Origin: Andalucia godoyi
Taxonomy: Eukaryota > Discoba > Jakobea > Jakobida > Andaluciidae
Direction: 5' to 3'
Length of the DNA: 64,000 nucleotides
Assembly: GCA_009859145.1 (NCBI GenBank)
Contig: VRVR01000028.1
Span: 98,438-162,437, forward strand
Shown here: in pieces, positions 50,001-57,866 of the stretch
Position numbering within the stretch: position 1 is the first letter of the stretch
Layout of the letters: every line of letters starts with the position of its first letter
The notes under the pieces: generated by a model
Database searches by the model: none
What the model was told of the DNA's origin: nothing
The model's input: only the letters and a program-made list of their open reading frames with translations
Made by a program: the position numbers and the translations under genes

Positions 50001-51517
50001 GTCCGTTTGGCGGCGGCCAACATATTCGAATACCGCTGAAAATTCGACTTGTACCAGTTCGGAATCTCAACGCTTGCAATGAGTTTCCACGACGCGGAGA
50101 CGCGCGCCGCAACGGACTCGAGCTGTCGAGCCCTGAAACTGCGGATGTCGTCTCTCATTGCCTGGGTGCTTCTCTTTGCTTCCGCTTCCATATCAGCAAT
50201 GGTCAACACGCTGTTCGGAGTACTGTTCCACAGATTCGGCAAGGCTTCGACGCCCAGCTTCGGCCCACTACGCGACAGAGGTTGCAGATGGGAGCGCACA
50301 GCCTGTTGCACCGAATGGGATTGCAGCAGCGAAAATTCCAGAGCAAACGAGTCCCAGTGATACGCAGCAGGCAACTTCCAGTCCACCGATCCCAACTGAT
50401 CCCACAGTCCAGATGAAACTGTGGTTGGCCACGCAGAGGGCAGTGCGACGGGCACTGTGTCGGATCCAAAATAAAGCTGCATCCTCGTTTTCCGGCTTGC
50501 ACCAAACATTTTTTGCCGGCCTGCATTCAGTCTTTTCAGTCGTCTGATCTTGTCCACTGCCGTCACAAGATCCTTGAATTCGAACTTCAAACTAGGCTTC
50601 TTGTCTGCCTTTTCAGGCTGATTAGGGTGTGACTGCTGCCTCTCGTGCTGCTGCAGCACAATTGCCGCAGTTCGATCCACCATCCAATTGTAATACGATT
50701 CCAAGTCCGCGTAGTAGCCTTCATTTGTTTTCGCAGCAATAAAACCCAACCAGTTTCGATACTCTTCTTCGTCGCTGTCACGCGAAGCTGGCTTTTCCTT
50801 CTGTTCACTCCACAGCTGAGCAACGAGTGCATTTCCATCCGAACCGAGCTGAGGAACACTTGTTGAAACCGGTTTCCAATCGTCCTTCCGCACAGCCAGC
50901 AAGATGCCATTCTTTGAGAACCCCGGTCCGTACCCCGCATTTCGCTTCCCGCCGCCATCCATTCCCTCATCGGATGCTGTCTTTGGCGCTGACCCCGCAG
51001 CACTGCTGCCGCCTGCGCTCGCACCTTTCCTCTCCCTGCTTTTAGAAGGCGCGTTCGACGCCGAGCCTCTCAAATGCCCAGCAGAAGGCCCCCCTGCCTG
51101 ATGACCGTTACTTGAACCAGCGCTGCTGTTCTTGGCACCCGCATAAAATGCGTTCGCCGCAATATTCCTTGATTTCGGCACGGGTCCGAGGTGGTCTGAA
51201 GCATCATCACCACCACCACCGCCACCACCACCGCCACCGCCACCGCCACCGCCGCTTCTGCCATTTACGTGATTTGCAGCCGTGAGACTATGCGACAGCG
51301 AAGACTGAGAGTTGGAGAGCAAAGAACGGGCAGTCGGCAGCGTGCGAGAACGACTACTTTTTCTCGAAGACGTCTGCACCCCTCCACCACCAGCAGCAAG
51401 AGTAGGAGCAGGAGGAGTAACCACCGAAGAAGACGAAGAAGAAGACGAAGAAGAAGACGAAGAAGAAGAAGAAGAAGAAGGAAGGGCAGTCACCTCCGTT
51501 TGATTCGTTGTCGACAT
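47018..51517 (-). CDS. INO80: INO80 chromatin-remodelling ATPase
   Basis: The ATG at 51515-51517 (MSTTNQTEVTALP) gives 1499 residues. The N-terminus has long Ser and Gly runs. The DBINO domain at about 480-590 (WYKSNFQRYSNMLAAAKR, FLLRQTEIFSHFMAKKV) is diagnostic of INO80. The Snf2 ATPase follows: LADEMGLGKTIQTICFLNHL (Walker A about 702), LDEAHAIKSS (about 808), LLTGTPIQNN and PFMLRRIKRDVESEMAPK. The large insertion typical of INO80 separates the RecA lobes. The second lobe ends with STRAGGLGITLTAADTVIFF and DRAHRIGQTKQVTVYRL. The DEAQ of many INO80s is DEAH here. INO80 slides nucleosomes and exchanges H2A.Z. No introns. Confidence 0.95.
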   Translation of the reverse strand: MSTTNQTEVTALPSSSSSSSSSSSSSSSSSSVVTPPAPTLAAGGGGVQTSSRKSSRSRTLPTARSLLSNSQSSLSHSLTAANHVNGRSGGGGGGGGGGGGGGGDDASDHLGPVPKSRNIAANAFYAGAKNSSAGSSNGHQAGGPSAGHLRGSASNAPSKSRERKGASAGGSSAAGSAPKTASDEGMDGGGKRNAGYGPGFSKNGILLAVRKDDWKPVSTSVPQLGSDGNALVAQLWSEQKEKPASRDSDEEEYRNWLGFIAAKTNEGYYADLESYYNWMVDRTAAIVLQQHERQQSHPNQPEKADKKPSLKFEFKDLVTAVDKIRRLKRLNAGRQKMFGASRKTRMQLYFGSDTVPVALPSAWPTTVSSGLWDQLGSVDWKLPAAYHWDSFALEFSLLQSHSVQQAVRSHLQPLSRSGPKLGVEALPNLWNSTPNSVLTIADMEAEAKRSTQAMRDDIRSFRARQLESVAARVSASWKLIASVEIPNWYKSNFQRYSNMLAAAKRTAHNVRKEQSKRATNVRRAQKDAVTRAKRVARDLVFAWKRNEKSAAEAQRKVDKETTDRMRREEEEREATRQQKKLNFLLRQTEIFSHFMAKKVGASAGSQVSGVVQLEGTDEAEAQMEAARIIENHIGHLEEFDGYAEKPLDPHDSKHAVIEPEEPDMAPISLGDFKGELKPYQRKGVQWLVSLYDQGINGILADEMGLGKTIQTICFLNHLATVKGLWGPFLIIAPTATLHNWQQELARFCPSLRTLPYWGPARDRKILRRSWNDERLHQRNSPFHVVITSYKIVVDDDKYFGKLGWQYLVLDEAHAIKSSASQRWQTLLRFHSRNRLLLTGTPIQNNMAELWALLHFIMPTLFESHDEFAQWFAKDIEAQAVKTSKIRTDQVEKLQAILKPFMLRRIKRDVESEMAPKVELQVSCQLTPMQVALYEHLKKRILMQSKVTVAAQKDSELMNMVMQLRKVCNHPSLFEHEPVRSPLFMGKSDDKIELLVPRTVVLQFSTMFTPFDSLFSISPYDFFRARRLSTPPAESAFGTYRMPPAYVRHRVCIEDCCLQISDPRLQILSFVSYARKNAKMMSTRSDNGRDELPALRLSRSKATDISFTRETRAMYEDLLFVADAWIEEHTTRPSTIGVRKRARAEALSFCDDILTHLCTPKVQAYPARMIVSDRRFLVQSTCWLEQHPFMLSLLTSSLIPYGGTFRVNYRDAAFSHKDRITAVESLWPEVALGCRVATAVLNRRSHLIRFPSLRKLIFYSGKMIMIDRLLLRLAREGHRALVFCQMTRMMDILDDYFHARGYVFLRMDGSTAVSERRDRVHDFQTRDDIFLFMLSTRAGGLGITLTAADTVIFFDHDWNPTSDEQATDRAHRIGQTKQVTVYRLVARGTIEQRVMLRARQKRMVQAAVYDAGKAQQVETREESSGKREMIEFLLGDANDEDEATGFVDLDFADPDPDPASTVKTPKPAETPEDRIADRKRPLDEQDSAVSGPASKVARFS

Positions 51518-51556
51518 GGACTCCTTTTTGCCGTCCTGTTTGTTGCCTGTGCGACG

Positions 51557-51558
51557 AC

Positions 51559-51592
<34 letters not shown>

Positions 51593-51613
51593 GAAGAAGA
51601 AGAAGAAGAAGAA
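51557..51613. repeat. CAA then AGA trinucleotide repeats
   Basis: About eleven CAA units are followed directly by about eight AGA units, just upstream of the INO80 start. Confidence 0.9.
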
Positions 51614-52079
51614 AAATGAGAATCAACCAGGAGCAAAAGAGGGAACACACGAAAGAAGAAAGAGAGAAAGAAAAGGGGGAAAACAAAAGAAAAGAAAAAG
51701 AAAAGAGATGGAGCGAGTGTTAGTTTGAGAGAGAAGATGTGAATAAGGATCGGAAAAAAAAAAGGAATCGATGAAAAAAACCAATAATAATAAATAAAAT
51801 AAATAAAATAATGACCATTAAGAACTTTACGAGGTAATAATAATAATAATAATAATCTCCATTGGTGGGGGTTTGTTTTGTAATGGGGCAAAGGGAACCC
51901 AAAAGGAATCAAAAGACCAAGAGCAGGAGAAAAAACAGGAGACACAATCGAGTGCGCTGCAGATTTTTCAAATTTTAAATTAAAAAATATATAATTAAAA
52001 GATAATAAGAATAAGAAAACTGGGCTTCTTGACCCAAAAAGGCAGCACGGAAAAAAAGCCGCCATCAAAAGAAAAGCCA

Positions 52080-52080
52080 A

Positions 52081-52107
<27 letters not shown>
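52080..52107. repeat. AG dinucleotide repeat
   Basis: A pure AG tract of about 28 bp in the INO80/NC2 beta gap. Confidence 0.9.
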
Positions 52108-52111
<4 letters not shown>

Positions 52112-52534
52112 AGATTACAGAGGGCGGGGAAAAATGGATCGGAGAAAAAAAAATAAAAATCAAAATAAAGAATTTCCCGCTCTCGAACTCGCGACCTTTT
52201 TGCAGAGGGGGAGAGACAGAGTTGAGGCCTTGAGGGTAGATATGAAAAATAAAAAGAGGCGCGCATTTCTGTTTCCCAACGATTCCTTTCTTTCTCTCCT
52301 TTCTTTCTTATTTATTAATTAATTTAATATTGATTTTAAAACATTGATTTTTCTCTCTCTCCCTCCTGGTAATTGTGTTTTTTCTTTCGCTTTTGGATAC
52401 TCGTACGTACTGTCGCGGTGTCTACTGCCCGTTCGTGCATTCGTTGGCATTCATTCGCATCAACCGCGCATCCGCTGCATTAACCGCGACAGACAAGAAG
52501 GAACAGCTGGACACGCGGGACAGGGGAAAAAAAG

Positions 52535-53110
52535 ATGAGTGATCTTGAAAGCGAATCTTTGCTGGTTCCAAAGACAACAGTGGCTGCGATTTTGAAAGAC
52601 TCGTTGCCTGAGCATATGCGCTGCGGAGGAGACACAAAGGATCTGTTGACGTTGTTATGCACACAGTTTATCCAGCAGATTGCATCCGAGGCAAATGAAC
52701 TTGCGGATAACGAAGGCAAAAAGACAATAATGCCGTCACATGTGCTGGGGGCTCTGGAATCCATGGGGTTTTCTGGACCCGACTGGGATGAAGAAATCCG
52801 GAAAGCTGGAGATGTGTCGAAGCAAGCGCATTCTATCAAGGCAAAGAACTCGGCAAAGTCGAAATGGAAGAATCAGACCATGACGCAGGAGGAACTGCTT
52901 GCGGAACAAGAAAGACTGCATGCTCGAGCATTGGCGTTCCAGAATCTGGAACAGCATCTTGGACATGGTCATGCAGCTCTCGAGATCGACTCCGTGGCCT
53001 CCTCAAGCACGACGGCTGCGGGCAAGGAGTCTGCCCGTATTGGTGGTGGTGGTGATGGTAGTGCCGACGCGGATGCAGATGGTGGTGGAATCAATTTTGA
53101 TGAAGACTGA
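52535..53110 (+). CDS. DR1: NC2 beta / DR1 histone-fold transcription regulator
   Basis: The 191-residue product starts MSDLESESLLVPKTTVAAIL. The H2B-like histone fold spans about 12-90 (LLTLLCTQFIQQIASEANE, GKKTIMPSHVLGALESMGF). The helix that follows (QTMTQEELLAEQERLHARA) matches the DR1 tail, which contacts TBP. A Gly/Asp-rich end follows. The conserved EANE and KKTI.P.HV.(A/G)LE.(L/M)GF wording is DR1-specific. With NC2 alpha it forms the TBP-binding NC2 repressor; that partner is at 3218-3577. Confidence 0.93.
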   Translation: MSDLESESLLVPKTTVAAILKDSLPEHMRCGGDTKDLLTLLCTQFIQQIASEANELADNEGKKTIMPSHVLGALESMGFSGPDWDEEIRKAGDVSKQAHSIKAKNSAKSKWKNQTMTQEELLAEQERLHARALAFQNLEQHLGHGHAALEIDSVASSSTTAAGKESARIGGGGDGSADADADGGGINFDED

Positions 53111-53207
53111 GAAGACTTTCATGACCGATCGTCCGTTTCAGGATGTTTTCATTGATCATAATGGAGAGGAGGGAGAAGGAAGCACAAGGAAGTCTGTTTG
53201 TCATAAT

Positions 53208-56200
53208 TTATTTTGACATGGGTGCCATCGTCGACGAACCAGGCATGGCAGGCATTGATATCCCCCGCCTAAGTTGCTCGAGCTGTATCTGTGTGGAGCG
53301 AAGATCGGAGATATCTCGGCACACTCCAACAACATAGTATTCCGTCTCGTCTTCGCCGAACACGATTCCAAATCTGCTTTTCTTTGTCATGAAGTACTTG
53401 TCTCCGACCTTGATGTTGCTTTCCACCACCCTGCCAGTTCGCAACACAACCTGTTCTTCTGCATCGCGGTTCAAGGCATCCAGCAAAATCGGATCTGCAT
53501 TCAGCAAAGACTGGAAGGCCTCATTGTACACAACGAGGAGATGGTTCGAGTCCTTGACGAATATCGGGTCCGGCATGTTGTCCAAAATGGACTCGAGCAG
53601 TTCGCGAGCTGCCATAGCATCTTCATGCTGCTCCTGAAGCTTCTTGTGTGCTGCTTTGAGCCGCCGTTTGACTTCCAGCAAATACTTCTTTTCATCGTGG
53701 TGGAAAGCTTCGACGATCATAGCGAGGACCAGATCAAGCACAAACAAGTCAACAATGACAAGGAACAGGATGAAATAGATCCAACCATAGGGGTATTCCT
53801 GGAGTACGCTGTTGGAGATTTCGTAGTATTTGTGACTGAACATGACAATAGAAAGCGAGAAGCAAGTCGTCGAAAACGTCCCAAAATAGTGAGGGGCATA
53901 CCTGGAGAATGCAAACGTGCCAATAATAGCAAAGATGAAAAACACAAGGAATGCCGACAAGAGTATCCAATAAATCTCGGCAATGGTGTTGCGAAGAAAA
54001 ATAAATAACCGGTTCGTTCGGACGAACAATCCAAATACGCGAAACACGCGCACAGAGAGGAAAAACCCCAGAAATGCATATGCAACCTTGCTGTCTCGGG
54101 CGTCAGTACCATATCCAAAAATTGGAAAAATAACAAATTCCAGGTACGTGTATGCGGACCCCGTGAAGACAAAAACATCAAAGACATTCCAAGCATGACG
54201 AAAGAACGACAGCGCTGCTTGCTTCTTTGAAAACAGAGTCGACTTTGTCGCAGTGCGAAAATGAAAAAAGAAATTCAGCAAAATCAAGGAAAATTCGTGG
54301 CACAACAACAGAAACATAACCACTGCAACGAAAATAGGCGGCTGTGCAGCGACCGTTGTCTCTGCCTGGTGGATCCCCTCCGCCTCATACAATGGTGATT
54401 GGAGCCACAGCACAAGCATGAGAAGCTGGAGAGCAAGTGCGAAGCAATGAAGGGAGCGTGCAATCTCCTTCTGGCTCCGTTGAATCCTGCGACGGACACC
54501 AAAACGGCTCCGACGATAAAATTCAGCAGACCCAGGCTCTGCATTTGATTCCGCAAAAGTGCGCGGCGCGTTATTGTACGCAAACAACGTGCTGTCCTTT
54601 TGCGGCGCATTGAATTCTGGCTGAACTCCTCGATCACCCACTGCGTCGCTGGGATGATGATGTTCAGCGCGGCCACTCTTGTGACGCTTTTGGCTTCCGT
54701 CCATTTCCCAATCTCCAGCAAACGAACTTGCATGTTTGCCAGAAGTGGGCGATTCCGGCTTACTGTTGTGGCTGAAATCAAATGACCAGGACTGGCCATT
54801 GTGCGGTGGGTGTCCGACGTCGTTATCATTAACAATATCAGTGGCGTCATCAGCATCATCACGATTCTTTAAACGATCACGATACTTTTCTTCATGGTCC
54901 TCATCCTGTCTACCGCGATTCGTAGCATGCGGCTTCACAGCCCGCTTGCGCATGTCACTTGTCCTTCCTGTGACGTACTTCTTGGTAATTTCATGAAACG
55001 ACAAAGAAGACGAGGGAACGATGCCGGCGCTGCTTGTACCGCCAGGAATGAGAGGGCGTGTGGACGAAACTTCCGACGGACCTAGCACCTCTGGAGATTC
55101 GTAGGCAGAAACAGAAGGAGCAGTAGGAGCCGCTGAGGCAGATTCACCTGGCAATTCAATGGGCGGCGGTCGCACGCTGACGGATGACGAAGATGCGGAA
55201 TGGCCAGAAGTCAACGCCGAGCCAGACGACTTGGATCCGGAGACGCTTCGATCCACATTTCTAGTAGAGCGGTCAGTTTCACCATGAAGACGATGATGCA
55301 GCTCCTGGTGGTCCACATCAACCCGGGCACCGTCATCAGCAACTCCAATCGATTTGCCTATACCGACTTGTTCGCCCACAGAGCTTCGCGCATGGGCGGT
55401 TCCCCCAGAGACTCCTCTCGCCTCTGCTGCAGATGCTTCAAGTTGCTGTTGTTGATGCAGTTGCAGCAAGTGTTGTTGCAGGATCGACATGCTTCTTGAC
55501 TTCAGTGGCTCTCGACTTGGTCGGATCGGAAAAGCCTTTCTCTTTGCAGATACGGAGACTCTGCGCTCCGATTCTGCAAGGGGTGGCGAGATATGGTAAT
55601 CCAGAACGCGCAGATCTTCCACAGTCGACGCATTCCCAGCCGCACCAGCCTCTCCCGCCTCTACGACACCGACACCGGCACCGGCACTCGTACTTGGGTC
55701 AGGACTCAGCTGCAGGGAAGCGCCAACCGGAAACTGCGACGCACCCAAGCTTGTGATTCTTCTCAGTACACTCGCTGGTTGAGTTGTGACTCCAGAAAAC
55801 GACAATGCATTGTGGCTACTGGAAGCACTGTCGTGCAAACCGAGCGTAGGTGCATGCTGTGGAGCAAAAGAGCTCTTGTTTGAAACAAACGAAGACGAGC
55901 GCCGTCTGTTCAAATTCTTGCCATCGCTCGCGTTTCCGTCATTTCCACCCGACTTGTAATGCGGATTATGAAGGAAGTGGGGGTTGAGACGAGGGTTGAG
56001 ATGGAGAGGAGAAGGAGGCGGAGAACGGCTGTCAGCAAAACGACTGTCTAAAACGACTTCACTTTCGTCGTAACCATCCGAATCGTCAAGATGACCGGGA
56101 GGGAGACGCTCGGAATCATCCGAGTCATCCTGGGCATTTCGTTTGGATTCGCTGCCGCCTTTGCCCTTCTTTCGACTTTCAGAAAGATGAAGGAAATCGT

Positions 56201-56390
56201 CTCGATTCCACATCAAGGATTGTCGATGAATGGAGAACGTTGCGTCGAGAGCATCGTCAATCGAAGAGTCTTCTTCAGTTTCAGTTTCCGCTTCCCCCTC
56301 TGTCTTGGAGCCATACTTCTTGTTTTGAACCGATTCTCTACGGCTGCCGCGCGCAGACGAACTGCTTGACGACAGAGACTCTGGATCCAT
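53208..56390 (-). CDS. Six-TM voltage-gated-like ion channel with C-terminal PAS domain
   Basis: The ATG at 56388-56390 (MDPESLSSSSSSARG) gives 1060 residues. Residues 1-630 are polar and disordered (S/H/Q/D-rich). Membrane helices: S1 about 645-668, S2 about 685-710, S3 about 735-760, S4 about 775-795 (LSVRVFRVFGLFVRTNRLF, four Arg in register), S5 about 805-828, a pore loop near 835-850 (FGTFSTTCFSLSIVMFSH) and S6 about 862-890 (LVIVDLFVLDLVLAMIVEAF). This is one ion_trans domain, so it should act as a tetramer. A coiled coil (YLLEVKRRLKAAHKKLQEQH) follows, then a PAS domain about 933-1040 (SILDNMPDPIFVKDSNHLL, EYYVVGVCRDISDLRS). The filter lacks the usual TxExW, so ion preference is open. 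A C-terminal PAS on a 6-TM channel is unusual; hERG-type channels have it at the N-terminus. Confidence 0.88.
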   Translation of the reverse strand: MDPESLSSSSSSARGSRRESVQNKKYGSKTEGEAETETEEDSSIDDALDATFSIHRQSLMWNRDDFLHLSESRKKGKGGSESKRNAQDDSDDSERLPPGHLDDSDGYDESEVVLDSRFADSRSPPPSPLHLNPRLNPHFLHNPHYKSGGNDGNASDGKNLNRRRSSSFVSNKSSFAPQHAPTLGLHDSASSSHNALSFSGVTTQPASVLRRITSLGASQFPVGASLQLSPDPSTSAGAGVGVVEAGEAGAAGNASTVEDLRVLDYHISPPLAESERRVSVSAKRKAFPIRPSREPLKSRSMSILQQHLLQLHQQQQLEASAAEARGVSGGTAHARSSVGEQVGIGKSIGVADDGARVDVDHQELHHRLHGETDRSTRNVDRSVSGSKSSGSALTSGHSASSSSVSVRPPPIELPGESASAAPTAPSVSAYESPEVLGPSEVSSTRPLIPGGTSSAGIVPSSSLSFHEITKKYVTGRTSDMRKRAVKPHATNRGRQDEDHEEKYRDRLKNRDDADDATDIVNDNDVGHPPHNGQSWSFDFSHNSKPESPTSGKHASSFAGDWEMDGSQKRHKSGRAEHHHPSDAVGDRGVQPEFNAPQKDSTLFAYNNAPRTFAESNAEPGSAEFYRRSRFGVRRRIQRSQKEIARSLHCFALALQLLMLVLWLQSPLYEAEGIHQAETTVAAQPPIFVAVVMFLLLCHEFSLILLNFFFHFRTATKSTLFSKKQAALSFFRHAWNVFDVFVFTGSAYTYLEFVIFPIFGYGTDARDSKVAYAFLGFFLSVRVFRVFGLFVRTNRLFIFLRNTIAEIYWILLSAFLVFFIFAIIGTFAFSRYAPHYFGTFSTTCFSLSIVMFSHKYYEISNSVLQEYPYGWIYFILFLVIVDLFVLDLVLAMIVEAFHHDEKKYLLEVKRRLKAAHKKLQEQHEDAMAARELLESILDNMPDPIFVKDSNHLLVVYNEAFQSLLNADPILLDALNRDAEEQVVLRTGRVVESNIKVGDKYFMTKKSRFGIVFGEDETEYYVVGVCRDISDLRSTQIQLEQLRRGISMPAMPGSSTMAPMSK

Positions 56391-56595
56391 ACGGAGGCCG
56401 CAGGGAAACACCACCAAGGGAAACGCAACAACCACAGCAAATCACAATGCACCCCCACACACACTCGCACACGCACAATAAAACAAAAAGTACAGTAAAC
56501 ACAAGGACACAATAAAAAAGCAAAGGCAAAAACATTAAAAAATATTAAAAAACGATGTTTTTGGGAAAAAAGAAAACATCAGGAAATCGACAGAG

Positions 56596-57292
56596 CCGCT
56601 GATTAATAACACGTCATTGTCGTGCATACGGAAGTATGCATAAACAGACACCGTCAATACTGGCCGACACTGGCACGTTTGTTTCACAGGGAATTCGTGC
56701 TGACGCACGCACAGGCTCCGCATTTTCGACACTCTTTAACGCAACATCCGTAGCCATTTATTCTATCATTCGTTGGTTTCACTCTTTTACTCAAATATGG
56801 GCGTGAGTGCGCTGGGATGACGCATTCGCCTACGCCTACGCCGCTCGATGCCAGGGCCTCCTAGGTCCCGCAGACCTCCTAAGAGACCACGTGTCACTAC
56901 GCCTACCGCCTCTTCCTTTCGCATCTCCAGGTGCATCAATCGCTGCAACTGAGGACACGAAAGCGCCTGCTGCTAGGGCCGTCAGAATCAAAATGCACCC
57001 TTCTCAGGAACAACGTGCCACGCCGAGAAAGTGGCTTGGTGCGGAGTACACGTCCAAAACGTGCGGGCGCTGCGGTGAGATCCATGCACGTCGAGGCGCG
57101 GAAGCAGCAAAGTGTTTGCATGTCCCGCGTGTAGCTCACCGATTGATCGAGATTGGGAACGGAGCGTGGGGCATTTATCTGAAGCACGCCGTGAGGCGTG
57201 TTGGGGCCTATCCCCTTCGCGGCAACGGGATGCAGGATTGAATATGCATGTCTATTCGTAGATGTGCACGTTCAGTGTATAATGTAGGCACT
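56596..57292 (+). mobile_element. Fanzor (TnpB-like) relic, copy 2, internally deleted
   Basis: This 697-bp copy of the element at 11274-11708 has a left hairpin (GCATAC GGAA GTATGC, about 56624-56639) and a right-end stem (TCTA TTCG TAGA, about 57251-57262). An open frame of 144 codons (start GTG/ATG region 56807, stop 57239-57241) fuses a Fanzor N-terminus (RIKMHPSQEQRATPRKWLG) directly to the zinc ribbon (YTSKTCGRCGEIHARRG). The RuvC-like middle is absent. After AAK the frame slips: the second ribbon half (FACPACSS) and PIDRDW lie in the +1 frame, and a second slip returns it to IYLKHAVRRVG. The CxxC pair and the last catalytic Asp are therefore lost in the translated frame. A functional nuclease is not encoded; a non-autonomous element is likely. 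Confidence 0.8.
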
Positions 57293-57866
57293 GTCTTTCG
57301 ACACATGATTGCGTGCAACATGCGGGCTGACAGGTCCGACATCCAAAGGCTTTTTGGGATGCGAACTCCGGGAGAAATTGCAGGTTTGAAGAGGAGTTTG
57401 TTTTGTGACAGCGCAAGCGGGAAACGTGACTTCCGTCGGTGGCTTGTCCATCAGACATCCACGAGAGATTGTCCAAGAAAGGCTATCGTGATAGCGGCGC
57501 ATCCAACCTTGTTGCCTCAACCCAGCAAGTTTTTTCTGACGACTTCTCTGGAATTTTGGGTTGGGGCCTTTTCCTGGGCCTCGTGCGCGAAACTTTTCCA
57601 TTTAAGCCACCAAAGGCCAAAATCCAACACCACCACTATCCGTTTCCCTCCCTTCTTTCTTTTGATTTCCTTCCTCTTTTCCTTCTCTCCTTTCTTCTTT
57701 CAAATACTGTTCTCCTTGTCCTTCTTCATTCTTTATTCATTCATTCTTCTTCTTCTTCTTTTCTGTTTCTTGTTGTCTGCGGAACATTGTACATACAAGG
57801 GTGGTGAAAAAACAAAACAAACAACAACCAACAAACCAGTGGGACAGGATATTGGAAAGGGAAATA
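57293..57866. other. Leader region of the Q/S-rich gene
   Basis: This 574-bp stretch lies between the Fanzor relic and the next ATG. The last 250 bp (about 57600-57780) are strongly C/T-rich. No gene is seen. Confidence 0.4.

Larger units (their letters stand above)
51518..52534. other. AT-rich intergenic region with microsatellites
   Basis: This 1017-bp gap separates the divergent INO80 and NC2 beta genes. It contains (CAA)n 51557-51590, (AGA)n 51591-51613, (TAA)n about 51835-51856, a T/A-rich block about 51960-52020 and (AG)n 52080-52107. No gene was found. The segment near 52175-52195 superficially resembles a tRNA T-arm but does not pair. Confidence 0.45.

Noticed and set aside
52175-52200. 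Minus-strand GAGTTCGAGAG resembling a tRNA T-loop
   Set aside because: The five-base T-stem does not pair and no cloverleaf could be drawn around it.
51490-52266. Minus-strand frame of 258 codons with F/L/S runs upstream of INO80
   Set aside because: It is made of translated microsatellites (TTG, TTC, CT) and lacks any domain.
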